Below are positions 47,971 through 58,500 of a DNA stretch of 64,000 nt, piece by piece. A model generated the notes under the pieces. The model saw nothing but the letters and a program-made list of their open reading frames with translations, was not told where the DNA came from and searched no databases. The stretch is taken from positions 248,001 to 312,000 of the forward strand of contig NZ_JAHDAU010000002.1 in the NCBI RefSeq assembly GCF_021991835.1, read 5' to 3'. The stretch comes from Polaribacter sargassicola. Lineage in GTDB: Bacteria > Bacteroidota > Bacteroidia > Flavobacteriales > Flavobacteriaceae. Position 1 is the stretch's first letter; each line of letters starts with the position of its first letter. The translations under genes and the position numbers were made by a program.

Positions 47971-49638
47971 TTGAAAAAAAAAATTACTTTTTACATAATT
48001 ACATTATTTACACTACTCACTTGTAATGAAATTTTCTCTCAAGATTACGTGTTAGAAATAACCTCAAAAAACGATAAAGAAAAGTCTGTTTTAAAAGAAA
48101 TCAAATACACAACTCATCATAAAGACACAAACTCTCTAAACAATGAGATAAAAATTATCTCCAATATTTTAAAAAATAAAGGGTATTTCACCAATCTGGT
48201 TCGAACTATAAAAAAGAAAGATAAAAGATCTATCGCCTATTTTTCTTTACAAAACAAAATAACAGAAGCAGTATTAAAAATAGAACCTGATCAAGCAAAC
48301 TTATTTAGCGAATACAACATTAAAGAGGACACGTTAATCATCCCTATAAATAAATTAAAAAAACTACTTTCTAAAATCACCTTAAAACTAGATCAACAAG
48401 GAAAATCCTTTTCTAAAATTCGATTACAAAACATTTCTATAAAAAATGAAATATTATTTGCTGAACTAAAAATATCACAATCAACCAAAAGAAACATCCA
48501 AAAGGTAATTATAAAAGGTTATGAAGAATTTTCAAAATCATACATAAAGAATTATTTCAACATAAGCCCCAATACTTTGTTTAATCAACAAAAAATCAAC
48601 CAAATCTCTTCACTAACAAAAAACCTAAATTTTATAAAAGAAATAAAAGAACCTGAAGTGCTATTTACTAAAGACTCTACTATATTATATATGTATTTAA
48701 AAAAAGTACAAACTAACAACTTTGACGGAATCTTAAACCTATCCTCAAAAGAAAATGGCGACATTATTTTTAACGGAAACATAAACTTAGAGCTAATAAA
48801 CACCTTAAACAAAGGTGAAGAGTTTAATATTTTCTGGAATAGCATTGGAGAAGATACACAAGAATTAAAACTTTTTACCAAAACACCTTATATTTTTAAT
48901 TCTAAAATTAGCCCAGAAGTTTCTTTTTCAATCTACAAACAAGACTCAAGCTACATAAATTCAAAAATAGAAACACAAATAAACTACAACCTAAATAACT
49001 ATATAAAACTAGGACTTAACTACAACTCAGAATCATCATCAACATTAACTTCAGAAAACACATTAACTAATCAAGAATCTTTTACAAATAGCTTTATCGG
49101 GATAAACTTCTCTTATGCAAAACCTAAAAACGATTCTTTTTTCAATAACAAACTTTATTTAGAGTTAACTCCTTTTTTAGGCCACAGAAAAGCAAACCAT
49201 ATTTTTTCAAGCCAAATAAAAATTAAAACAAAAGCATCATACATATGGGACATTAACAGTCGAAATAACGTTTACATAAAAAATGAATTTGGCTACTTAC
49301 TATCTGATAATTATCTAAATAATGAGTTATTCCGAATAGGTGGCGCAAACTCAATTAGAGGCTATACTGAACAAAGCATTTTTACAAAAAACTACAATTT
49401 TTTCAACCTAGAATACAGACACTTAACATCAGACAAGTCTTATATTTATTCAATATCCGATATAGGTACAGCTAAAATCAACAAAACAAACACTACTTTA
49501 ATCGGATTAGGTTTTGGATATTTATTTACCACCAATAATTCTCAGATAAACATAAGCACAATTGGCAGCAAAAGCAACTCTAAAACAATTGACTTTAAAA
49601 ACATTAAGCTATTAATTGGATGGAAAAATTTCTTCTAA
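47971..49638 (+). CDS. Omp85/BamA-like outer membrane barrel protein (TTG start)
   Basis: A 555-aa predicted outer-membrane protein. The TTG start at 47971 begins a signal peptide, KKKITFYIITLFTLLTC ending near IFSQ; no ATG exists until far downstream. Residues about 175-245 look like a POTRA domain (NIQKVIIKGYEEFSKSYIKN, YFNISPNTLFNQQKINQISS). The C-terminal ~300 residues are amphipathic strands, with FRIGGANSIRGYTEQSIF carrying the RG(F/Y) motif of Omp85 barrels and an aromatic end, IGWKNFF. It is shorter than BamA (five POTRA), closer to TamA/ShlB-sized members. The substrate or partner is unknown; it is followed by SusC1 after 127 nt without a clear terminator. Confidence 0.75.
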   Translation: MKKKITFYIITLFTLLTCNEIFSQDYVLEITSKNDKEKSVLKEIKYTTHHKDTNSLNNEIKIISNILKNKGYFTNLVRTIKKKDKRSIAYFSLQNKITEAVLKIEPDQANLFSEYNIKEDTLIIPINKLKKLLSKITLKLDQQGKSFSKIRLQNISIKNEILFAELKISQSTKRNIQKVIIKGYEEFSKSYIKNYFNISPNTLFNQQKINQISSLTKNLNFIKEIKEPEVLFTKDSTILYMYLKKVQTNNFDGILNLSSKENGDIIFNGNINLELINTLNKGEEFNIFWNSIGEDTQELKLFTKTPYIFNSKISPEVSFSIYKQDSSYINSKIETQINYNLNNYIKLGLNYNSESSSTLTSENTLTNQESFTNSFIGINFSYAKPKNDSFFNNKLYLELTPFLGHRKANHIFSSQIKIKTKASYIWDINSRNNVYIKNEFGYLLSDNYLNNELFRIGGANSIRGYTEQSIFTKNYNFFNLEYRHLTSDKSYIYSISDIGTAKINKTNTTLIGLGFGYLFTTNNSQINISTIGSKSNSKTIDFKNIKLLIGWKNFF

Positions 49639-49706
49639 ATAACATTAAAAAATACTCAACACTTTAACCTCTATTAACTACTTTTTAACCTTTTTTAACA
49701 ATTTTC

Positions 49707-49738
49707 ATTGTGTATTTAATAATAAAAACAGATATTTG
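49707..49738 (+). promoter_or_regulatory. SusC1 promoter-like element
   Basis: ATTG (49707-49710), 20 nt, GATATTTG (49731-49738). The same ATTG-N20/21-GAnnTTTG layout precedes the two other susC genes, with G replacing T at the first -7 position. Confidence 0.5.
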
Positions 49739-49765
49739 GCTCAAATAATTCAAATTTACTAAATA

Positions 49766-52700
49766 ATGAAAACAAAGTTTAAAGGAATTTTAACGCTTCT
49801 ACTAGCGTTTCTTGTGCAAGTTACCTTTGCACAAGAAAAAACGGTTTCTGGAACTGTATCTGATTTTTCAGGTCCATTACCTGGAGTTAGCATACTATTA
49901 AAAGGAACTACAACAGGAACAGAAACTGATTTCGATGGTAAATACACGATTAAAGTAAAAGAAGGAGACATCTTAAGCTTTAGTTATGTTGGCTACAAAA
50001 CCATAGAAAAAACTGTTGGGACATCAAACTCTATAAACGTAACACTAGAAGAAGATGCTAGCGTTTTAGATGAGATTGTAATTACAGGACAAGGTATCAA
50101 AAGAGATAAAAAATCTTTAGGATACTCTCAACAATCTGTAAAAGGAGCAGAACTTCAAAAAGGTAAACAAACAGACATAAACAATGCTTTAGCTGGTAAA
50201 ATTGCCGGTGTACAAATTGTTGGTAACTCTTCTACTACATTTGGGAACTCTCAAATAAAATTAAGAGGTGAAACAGGTGCACTTTATGTAGTTGATGGTG
50301 TAATTGTATACTCTATTAGCGATATAAACACAGACAATATTGAAGATATGTCTGTACTAAAAGGCGCCTCTGCAACAGCAATATACGGTCCCGACGGTAG
50401 AGATGGTGTTATCATTATTACTACAAAAACGGCTAAATCTGGTACAGCTACTTTCACAGTAGATCAAGCTACAACATTTAATAGAGTTGCAGCATTACCA
50501 AGCTATCAAAATGAATATGGAGGTGGTTATAGTCAAACTTTTAACACATTTACTTACGACTCAACAGTAGACCCTGAATCTTGGGCTGCTTTTGACGGAG
50601 ATCTTTACCCTGACTTTTGGGCTGATGAATCTTGGGGACCTAGATTAGATGGAACTATGGTACGTCATTGGGATTCTTGGATTGAAGGAGGAGAAGAATT
50701 TGGTAAAACTAGAGCATGGTCTCCAACAACTAGTGATGTTGAAGATTTTTATGAAACAGGTGTAACAAGTAACACAAATCTTTCATTTGCAAAAGGTGGA
50801 GACGACTACAAAATAAGGTCATCTATCTCTTTAATTGACCAAGGAGGTATTGTACCAAACTCTAATCAAAAAACAATAAATTTTTCTGTTAATGCTTCTT
50901 ATGATATATCAGATAAATTTGCTCTTACAGCAATTGTAAACTATCAAGACAGATCAACGTTAAACAACCCAGATCAAGGTTATGGTAACTTAGGATCCAA
51001 CATGAACCAATGGTGGCAAAGGCAATTAGATCTTGATCGTTTAGAAAATTATGAAGTTAACGGACAAGTTGTTTCTTGGAATATTAGAGGACCAAGAGAT
51101 GCAAGACCTCTTTATTGGGATATGCCATATTTCCACTCTTATGAAAACATAAAGAATGATTACAAAAATGCTACATATGGTAAAATTAGTGGTACTTATA
51201 AATTTAATGAAAAATTTAGTGTGCTTGGAGAAATCAGATCTACATTTAACTCTTACAGTGGTAACGACAGAGGAACTACAAAAAGTTTATTAGACCCTGC
51301 ATTCTACTCAGAATATTACTACAAAAACACAAAAGAGCACTACTTTGGTATGGCTACTTATCAAGACAAGTTTGCCGATGGAGATATTGATTTAAATGTT
51401 AGTTTAGGAGGTGAAATTGTAAATAACGATTACAATTACACATACTCTACTACAAACGGTGATTTAGCAATTCCTGATTTTTACAACTTAGCAGGATCTA
51501 CAGACGCAGTAACCACTTCAACAAATATTGAACAAAGCAAAACAAGAGGTGCATACTTAAAAGCATCTGTTGGTTACAAAAATACATTATATGTTGATGG
51601 AGCTTACAGACTTGATTGGTCTTCTACCGCAAAAGCTGACGATAACAGAGTAGAAACATTTGGTATTTCTACAAGTTTATTAGCACATAAATTATTTGAC
51701 AAAAGCGAAGCTATTTCTTTTGCTAAAGTAAGAGCAGGTTACGCAAGTGCACCTTATTTCCCAGATGCATATCAAATTTCTAATACATATAGCCCTGGAG
51801 ACCTTTATCAAGGTTACGGTACATTATCAGTTCCAACAACTCAAAACAACCCTAACCTAATTGGAGGTACAAGAAAAGAATTTGAAATTGGTACAGAATT
51901 AAAATTCATAAACAATAGAATAGGATTAGATATTACTTACTTTGATAGAGTAGATGAAGACTTACCTACAAATATTTCTCTAGACGGATCTACAGGATAT
52001 TCTTCTATCACAGTAAACTCTGGTAAAACAACTTCTAAAGGTATTGAGCTAGGATTGAACGGAACCGTAATTAAAACAGATGATTTTACTTGGGATTTAG
52101 CAGTTAACTTTGGTACTTTAGAAAAAATGGTTGAAGAGATCTATACTGATGTAGGATCTTACAACATTAGTACTTACGGTACCGTAAGCTTACAAGCTCG
52201 TGTTGGTGAAGAGTATGGTCTATTCTACTCTACTGGTTTTGCAAAAGATGATAATGGAAATACCATTTTTACTAGCACAGATAATTTTGCAATACAATCT
52301 AACAAAAAATTAGGAAGTTTATTACCTGATTTTACAGGAGGTTTAAGCACTACATTTTCTTACAAAAACCTTGATTTATTTTTAGGTTTTGACGGACAAA
52401 AAGGAGGTCTATACTACTCTAGAACAGAAAGATATATGGATCATTCTGGTTTAGCAGACTACACTGCAGGTTTAAACGATAAAGGAAACCCTTTAAGAGA
52501 CCCTGTAGCTAACGGAGGTGGTATTCATATCACTGGAGTATTACAAACAGGAACTGATGCTGACGGAAACCCAATTTCTGATGGAACAGTAGTAGATAAA
52601 TATGTAGACCCACAAGATTACTTTAACTTAGGTAATTTAGGTAACATCTACGAAAACAACGTACACGATGCTAGCTACGTTAAATTAAGAACTGTAAAAA

Positions 52701-52912
52701 TGACTTATAATTTCAACTCTAATGTTGTTGAAAAAGTTGGCTTAACTGGCGCACAAATTAGTTTGTTAGCAAATAATGTTTGGTTAATTTATTCTGACTT
52801 ATCTTGGGTTGACCCATCTGAACTAGAAAAAAGAGGTGGAGAAAACTGGGCTGAAGCAGGGACATTACCAATGACATCTTCTTACGGTATTAATTTAAAA
52901 TTAACATTCTAA
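49766..52912 (+). CDS. SusC/RagA-family TonB-linked outer membrane transporter 1
   Basis: A 1048-aa barrel that imports a ligand captured by its SusD partner, powered by TonB. Signal peptide MKTKFKGILTLLLAFLVQ ending FAQ; a carboxypeptidase-regulatory-like domain (about 25-110, KTVSGTVSDFSGPLPGVSIL); TonB box DEIVITGQG; plug domain to about 235 (LRGETGALYVVDGVIVYSIS, TAIYGPDGRDGVIIITT); then the barrel, ending SYGINLKLTF. It overlaps functionally with SusD1, 11 nt downstream. It is closely related to the partial SusC3 at 61534 (shared ADESWGP, MVRHWDSWIEG, FNQWWQRQLD-like motifs). The ligand is unknown. Confidence 0.93.
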   Translation: MKTKFKGILTLLLAFLVQVTFAQEKTVSGTVSDFSGPLPGVSILLKGTTTGTETDFDGKYTIKVKEGDILSFSYVGYKTIEKTVGTSNSINVTLEEDASVLDEIVITGQGIKRDKKSLGYSQQSVKGAELQKGKQTDINNALAGKIAGVQIVGNSSTTFGNSQIKLRGETGALYVVDGVIVYSISDINTDNIEDMSVLKGASATAIYGPDGRDGVIIITTKTAKSGTATFTVDQATTFNRVAALPSYQNEYGGGYSQTFNTFTYDSTVDPESWAAFDGDLYPDFWADESWGPRLDGTMVRHWDSWIEGGEEFGKTRAWSPTTSDVEDFYETGVTSNTNLSFAKGGDDYKIRSSISLIDQGGIVPNSNQKTINFSVNASYDISDKFALTAIVNYQDRSTLNNPDQGYGNLGSNMNQWWQRQLDLDRLENYEVNGQVVSWNIRGPRDARPLYWDMPYFHSYENIKNDYKNATYGKISGTYKFNEKFSVLGEIRSTFNSYSGNDRGTTKSLLDPAFYSEYYYKNTKEHYFGMATYQDKFADGDIDLNVSLGGEIVNNDYNYTYSTTNGDLAIPDFYNLAGSTDAVTTSTNIEQSKTRGAYLKASVGYKNTLYVDGAYRLDWSSTAKADDNRVETFGISTSLLAHKLFDKSEAISFAKVRAGYASAPYFPDAYQISNTYSPGDLYQGYGTLSVPTTQNNPNLIGGTRKEFEIGTELKFINNRIGLDITYFDRVDEDLPTNISLDGSTGYSSITVNSGKTTSKGIELGLNGTVIKTDDFTWDLAVNFGTLEKMVEEIYTDVGSYNISTYGTVSLQARVGEEYGLFYSTGFAKDDNGNTIFTSTDNFAIQSNKKLGSLLPDFTGGLSTTFSYKNLDLFLGFDGQKGGLYYSRTERYMDHSGLADYTAGLNDKGNPLRDPVANGGGIHITGVLQTGTDADGNPISDGTVVDKYVDPQDYFNLGNLGNIYENNVHDASYVKLRTVKMTYNFNSNVVEKVGLTGAQISLLANNVWLIYSDLSWVDPSELEKRGGENWAEAGTLPMTSSYGINLKLTF
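49792..49809 (+). promoter_or_regulatory. Conserved hairpin in the susC1 signal-peptide codons
   Basis: AACGCT (49792-49797), loop TCTACT, AGCGTT (49804-49809). It uses ACG for Thr10 and GCG for Ala14, uncommon codons in this AT-rich window. The same hairpin occurs at the same codons in the other two susC genes. Confidence 0.5.
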
Positions 52913-52923
52913 AAAAAAATAAC

Positions 52924-54375
52924 ATGAATAATATATTAAAAAAGACAATATTATTGTTGTGTGTGTCGTTCTTCTACATTTCTTGTGACACTGTTGATTT
53001 TGGAGACACAAATGATAACCCTAACGGCCCCACAGCTGCTGTAACTTCTCAGCTATTGACACAAGCACAGAAAACTGTATCTACCATAGGCACAAGTTTA
53101 ACGGGTACTCTTTTTACACAACAAATAACAGAAGGACAATACCCAGGACAATCAAGATACGCTACCTTAACATATAGCTACAATAGCTATTACACAGGAG
53201 CAATTCAAAATTTAAACGAAATAATTAAACTTAATACAGATCCAGAAACAGTTGGAGAAGCTGAGGCATTTGGTAACACTAACAATCAAATAGCAACAGC
53301 AAAAATCTTAAGAGCATTTATACTTCAGTTTATGACTGACAGTTGGGGAGGATTACCTTGGACAGAAGCTTTTCAAGGAATAGATTTTCCTCAACCAAAG
53401 TTTAACACTCAAGAAGAATTATATACAATTATGTTTGATGAAGTTGAAGAAGCTATAAGTTTAATTACTACTACTTCAACAGGACCTGTAGGTGATATCA
53501 TTTTCGAAGGAGACATGAGTAGATGGCTAGTTTTTGCAAATTCATTAAAAATGACTTTAGCACTTAGAATTTCTGACGTTAACCCAACATTAGCTCAAAC
53601 TAAATTTGAAGAAGTAATTACTTCTGGAAATTACATTAAATCTAATGATGAAAACATAGAATATAACTACACTTCTGATGATGCTGGAGATAGCCCTTGG
53701 CACGACAGATTTAAAACAAGAGAAGACTATATAATGTCCGAAGCGATGGTTGGTTTTTTAAGAGAAAATTTAGATCCTAGATTATTTAAATACGGAGAAC
53801 CAGCAAGAGATTCTATCTTTCCAAACCCTGTTTTTCCAGATGACGCAGATGCAGGTTATGTTGGAGCTCCAGATGGTAATGTAAACGGAAACGTACCTTC
53901 TTACTCTTTCCCTCCTTCTGAAATCATTTATGACGACAACACATTTCCAACACCAATTTACACTTCTGCACAAGTAAAATTATCTATGGCAGAAGCTGCT
54001 TTAAGAGGTTGGAATGTTGGAGAAACAGCTGAAACATTGTTTAGCGAAGGAATCACAGACTCTATGACTTATTGGGGAGTGGATGAAGCTGATATCACTT
54101 CATACCTAAGCAATCATACATCAGTAACAATTTCTGATATAGCATATGAAAAATACATTGCTTTATATTTAAACGGACAAGAAGCATGGTCTGAATGGAG
54201 AAGATTAGACGCTCCAACTTTAACACCTTCAGAATATGCTGCTGATCCTAGAATACCAGTAAGATTAGCTTATGACTCAAGTGTACAGGATAATAATTCA
54301 GAAAATTATAATACAATAATTTCTTTACAAGGTACTGATAATTTACACACTAAATTATGGTGGGATGTAAACTAA
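52924..54375 (+). CDS. SusD/RagB-family nutrient-binding lipoprotein 1
   Basis: A 483-aa surface lipoprotein, partner of SusC1. Lipobox signal MNNILKKTILLLCVSFFYISC, then DTNDNPNGPTAA, the opening typical of the SusD-like_2 subgroup. Helical TPR-like region: ATAKILRAFILQFMTDSWGG and LPWTEAF, QEELYTIMFDEVEEAISLI, FANSLKMTLALRISD; the C-terminus has YEKYIALYLNGQEAWSEWRR and LDAPTLTP. It forms the lid on the SusC barrel. No carbohydrate-active enzyme follows, so substrate assignment is not possible. A terminator follows at 54402. Confidence 0.92.
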   Translation: MNNILKKTILLLCVSFFYISCDTVDFGDTNDNPNGPTAAVTSQLLTQAQKTVSTIGTSLTGTLFTQQITEGQYPGQSRYATLTYSYNSYYTGAIQNLNEIIKLNTDPETVGEAEAFGNTNNQIATAKILRAFILQFMTDSWGGLPWTEAFQGIDFPQPKFNTQEELYTIMFDEVEEAISLITTTSTGPVGDIIFEGDMSRWLVFANSLKMTLALRISDVNPTLAQTKFEEVITSGNYIKSNDENIEYNYTSDDAGDSPWHDRFKTREDYIMSEAMVGFLRENLDPRLFKYGEPARDSIFPNPVFPDDADAGYVGAPDGNVNGNVPSYSFPPSEIIYDDNTFPTPIYTSAQVKLSMAEAALRGWNVGETAETLFSEGITDSMTYWGVDEADITSYLSNHTSVTISDIAYEKYIALYLNGQEAWSEWRRLDAPTLTPSEYAADPRIPVRLAYDSSVQDNNSENYNTIISLQGTDNLHTKLWWDVN

Positions 54376-54401
54376 AAAAACAACAATATTAATCTAATAT
54401 T

Positions 54402-54436
54402 AAAAGCCAGAACATTAATTTGTTCTGGCTTTTTTA
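54402..54436 (+). terminator. Terminator of the SusC1-SusD1 operon
   Basis: AAAAGCCAGAACA (54402-54414) pairs with TGTTCTGGCTTTT (54421-54433) around TTAATT, followed by T residues. Confidence 0.85.
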
Positions 54437-54510
54437 TTCAATATATTTATAGACATAATATTCATAGAAGGTGTTAAAACCTTTTTAATTAATATTTTCA
54501 TTTTTTAACA

Positions 54511-54518
54511 TACATTTG
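54511..54518 (+). promoter_or_regulatory. -7 box of rlmB, four bases before the start codon
   Basis: TACATTTG is an exact TAnnTTTG box ending 4 nt before the rlmB ATG at 54523, which would place the transcript start at or within a base of the ATG. No strong -33 TTG at the normal spacing. Confidence 0.4.
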
Positions 54519-54522
54519 CAAA

Positions 54523-55272
54523 ATGGATAATAAGATAGAAACAACAAACATCTTTGGAATAAGAGCTATAATTGAAGCGATTGAAAGCGGCTCTACAATT
54601 AATAAAATATATCTACAAAAAGGACTAAGAGGAAATTTATTTTTTGAATTAGATAACTTAATCAAAAAAAACAAACTTACCACAAGTATGGTTCCTGTAG
54701 AAAAATTAGATAGATTATCAAAAAACAATAACCACCAAGGTGCTGTTGCTCAGATTTCTCCTATAGAATTCTATGATCTAGAACAACTAATTGAAAAAAC
54801 AATTGAGAAGAAAGAAATTCCATTATTTTTACTTTTAGATCAACTATCTGATGTTCGCAACTTTGGGGCGATTATAAGAACAGCTGAATGTACTGGTGTA
54901 AATGGAATAATTATTCAAAAAAATGGTAGTGCACCTGTTAACGCAGAAACAATAAAGACATCAGCAGGAGCTGCCTTTAAATTACCTATCTGCAGAGTAG
55001 ACCACATTAAAGATGCATTGTTCTTACTACAAGCATCCAACATTAAAACAGTAGCAGCCACAGAAAAAACAGAAGAATCTATTTATAATATAAATTTAAA
55101 TCAACCTATAGCTATAATTATGGGTTCTGAACACAGAGGCATCAATCCATCGATTCTAAAAATGGCTGACTATAAAGCCAAATTACCTTTATTAGGAGAA
55201 ATAGCCTCTTTAAATGTTTCTGTAGCATGTGGTGCATTTTTATATGAAACCGTAAGACAAAGATCTTTTTAA
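54523..55272 (+). CDS. rlmB: 23S rRNA (guanosine-2'-O-)-methyltransferase RlmB-like (TrmH/SpoU family)
   Basis: A 249-aa SPOUT methyltransferase. N-terminal substrate-binding domain (FGIRAIIEAIESGSTINKIY), then the catalytic domain: motif 1 LLDQLSDVRNFGAIIRTAEC, motif 2 IAIIMGSEHRGINPSILKM, motif 3 LPLLGEIASLNVSVACGAFL. Length and motifs fit RlmB, which methylates G2251 of 23S rRNA; a tRNA-modifying TrmH role is less likely. It sits between two SusC/SusD operons, with its own terminator, and is probably ancestral there. Confidence 0.9.
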   Translation: MDNKIETTNIFGIRAIIEAIESGSTINKIYLQKGLRGNLFFELDNLIKKNKLTTSMVPVEKLDRLSKNNNHQGAVAQISPIEFYDLEQLIEKTIEKKEIPLFLLLDQLSDVRNFGAIIRTAECTGVNGIIIQKNGSAPVNAETIKTSAGAAFKLPICRVDHIKDALFLLQASNIKTVAATEKTEESIYNINLNQPIAIIMGSEHRGINPSILKMADYKAKLPLLGEIASLNVSVACGAFLYETVRQRSF

Positions 55273-55304
55273 GGTAGACAACTAATATAAAAAACAATCA
55301 AAAG

Positions 55305-55335
55305 AGTGTTAAATATTATGTTTAACACTTTTTTA
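55305..55335 (+). terminator. Terminator of rlmB
   Basis: AGTGTTAAA (55305-55313) pairs with TTTAACACT (55321-55329) around a 7-nt loop, followed by six T residues. Confidence 0.7.
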
Positions 55336-55480
55336 TTAGCGTAAGTTTTTTCACTCCCAATAGACTTAATACGAAAAAAACATTTTAACATCATAAAAAA
55401 TATAGAATCCATAATTTTTATAGTTTTAAAATATTAATGTAAAAAAATATATAAAAGTGACATATATTAAATGTTAAATA

Positions 55481-55513
55481 ATTGTTTTTTTTGTATAATT
55501 TTTAAGATTTTTG
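55481..55513 (+). promoter_or_regulatory. SusC2 promoter-like element
   Basis: ATTG (55481-55484), 21 nt, GATTTTTG (55506-55513). It is preceded by ATGTTAAATA, which also precedes the SusC3 element. Confidence 0.5.
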
Positions 55514-55539
55514 GCGCCTTTAATTCAAATAATTATAAA

Positions 55540-58500
55540 ATGAAAACAAAGTTTAATGGAATTTTAACGCTTTTATTAGCGTTTCTTGTACAAATTTCCT
55601 TTGCACAAGAAAAAACAATCTCAGGTACTGTTACTGACGATTCTGGCGGTCTACCTGGTGTTAGTATTACAGTAAAAGGTAGTAATACCGGTACCGAATC
55701 TGATTTTGATGGTAACTACACAATCAAAACTAAAACAGGTGACGTATTAATTTTTAGATATTTAGGATACAAACCTACAGAAAAAACAGTAGGAACATCT
55801 AACACTATCAATGTTAAAATGGTAGAAGATGCTAATGTTTTAGATGAAGTTGTAGTTGTTGGTTATGGAACATCAACTAAACAAGCATTTACAGGTACTG
55901 CAACGGTAGTTAATGCAGAAAACCTACAAGCTAAAAGTGTTTCTAATATTTCGCAAGCATTAGTTGGTGAAGTTGCCGGTGTAACTGTTGTAAACGGTTC
56001 TGGTCAACCAGGTACTACTGCTACAGTTAGAATTAGAGGTTTTGGTTCTATCAATGGTAACAGTGCACCTTTATATATTGTAGACGGTGTACCTTACACT
56101 AATGCATTAAGTAACATTAACCCTTCTGATATAGAATCTACTACAGTATTAAAAGATGCAACAGCAACTTCTATCTACGGTTCTAGAGGTTCTAATGGGG
56201 TAATTGTAATTACAACTAAAAAAGGTAAATCTGGAGTTTCTGATATTTCTTTAGAAGTTAAAACAGGGGTTAACATGAGATTATTACCTAGTTATGATTA
56301 TATAACATCACCAGATGAGTATATAGAAACAGCTTGGGAATCTCTTAAAAACACTGGAGATTTCTTAAACCAAGATGATACTGTTGCATACGCAAATAAT
56401 AATTTATTTTCTGGATTAGGTATATCTAGTGATTATAATATGTGGAACATAAGCGATGTTTCTGAATTAATAGACCCAACAACTGGTCTTGTAAGAGAAG
56501 GTGTTACAAGAAAATACACTCCAGAAAAATGGGCCGATTACGGTTACCAATCTGCTATTAGAAATGAAGTGAACTTAACAATGAGTGGTGGTAATGATAA
56601 AACAACTTATTTCTCTTCTTTTGGTTACTTAAGTGATAAAGGTTATGTAATTAATTCTGACTATAAACGTTATACAACAAGGTTAAATTTAACTCACAAA
56701 CCTACAGATTGGTTAGAAGCAAATGCTAATATTGATTACACATATGCTAAACAAACTACAAATGGTCAATCAAGTGACTCTGGAAGTGTATTCTGGTTTA
56801 CAGATAATATTCCTGCAATTTATCCATTATTCTTACGCGATGATAATGGTGATATTATTGAAGATCCTATTTACGGAGGACCTCAATATGACTACGGTTT
56901 AAATAGAGGTTTTGGTGGATTAACAAATGCAATTGCAGATGCTACTTATGATTTAGATCAAAATAATCGTCATTCTATTAATGGTAACTTTTCTTTTAAA
57001 GTTAACTTAATGAAAGGATTAACTTTTACAACAAAATACTCTGGTAACTATTATGCTTACACAGATAATACAGTAAATAATCCTTTTTACGGTTCTGCTG
57101 CAGGACAAGGTGGTAGCTTATTTCAACAAAAAAGATCTGCTATAAGACAAAACATTTTACAAATGTTTAATTACGAAACTACTTTTGGAGATAATACAAT
57201 AACTGCTTTATTAGCTCATGAATCTAATATATATGAAGAAGAAAGAACTTATATTAGTAAAAACACAGTAGTAAACCTTTACAATGGTTTAACAGACCCT
57301 ACAAACTATGTTAATATTGGTTCTAATCCTTCTGGATATACTGATAAAGAAACTATTGACAGTTATTTTGGTCAAGTAAACTACAACTATGCTAAAAAAT
57401 ACTTCTTATCTGGTTCTTTAAGACGTGATGGTTCATCTAGGTTCTATAGAGATAAATGGGGAACTTTTTGGTCTGCAGGTGCTTCTTGGATAATTACTAA
57501 TGAAGACTTTATGGATAGTGCTAGCTTCGTTGATTATTTAAAATTAAAATTTAGTTACGGTATTCAAGGAGATAACAGAGGTGTAAGCTATTATTCTGGA
57601 CAAGATGGATATGATATTGATAATTTAGATGGAGACATTTCTTTAATCGTAAGAGCTATTCAAAACCCAGATTTAACTTGGGAGTCAGGTAATCAATTTC
57701 AAGTTGGTACAGAATTCACATTATTCAACAATTTCTTAGACGGTAATTTAGATTACTATGTAAAAAACACAAATGACTTAATTTTTAGTACTAGAATAGC
57801 TATTTCAACAGGAGATGCTTTATTAACTGTGAATGATGGGTCTTTAAGAAATAGTGGTTTAGAGTTTGACTTTACTGCACACTTATTACAAAAAGAAAAC
57901 TTTAAAATTGACCTTAGCTTAAACGGTCAAATGATTAAAAACGAACTTACTTCTATGCCATATGACAATGCAGAAGGAAGAGAGAAAATAATAGATATCT
58001 CTAGTCCTTATGGTCGTGCAACAGGGCACAGTAGATATGATTTTTATATGCCTGTATGGGCTGGTGTAGATCCTGCTGATGGTTCTGCTTTATGGGAACA
58101 AAACTATTATGATTCTAATAGCAATGGTGCCTATGATGATGGAGAAGAAATTTTAAGTTTGTTTGAGTACACAACTAGAAATCCTGACCATGAAATTAAG
58201 CAAACTTTAACTAAAAACTATACAGAATCAACTGATAAATATGTTGGTAAATCTGCTATACCAGATGTTATGGGAGCTTTTAGATTATCAGCAGAAATAT
58301 ATGATTTTAGCATTTCTACACAATTTTCTTATAGTTTAGGAGGATATTCTTATGATTACCAATACGCTGGTTTATTGAATAACGACCAAGCAGGTGGTAG
58401 TAGTTACCATACAGACATAAGAAACAGATGGCAAAATCCTGGAGACATTACAGATGTACCAAGATTATACAGCAATCAAAATGTAACTGTAAACAGTTTA

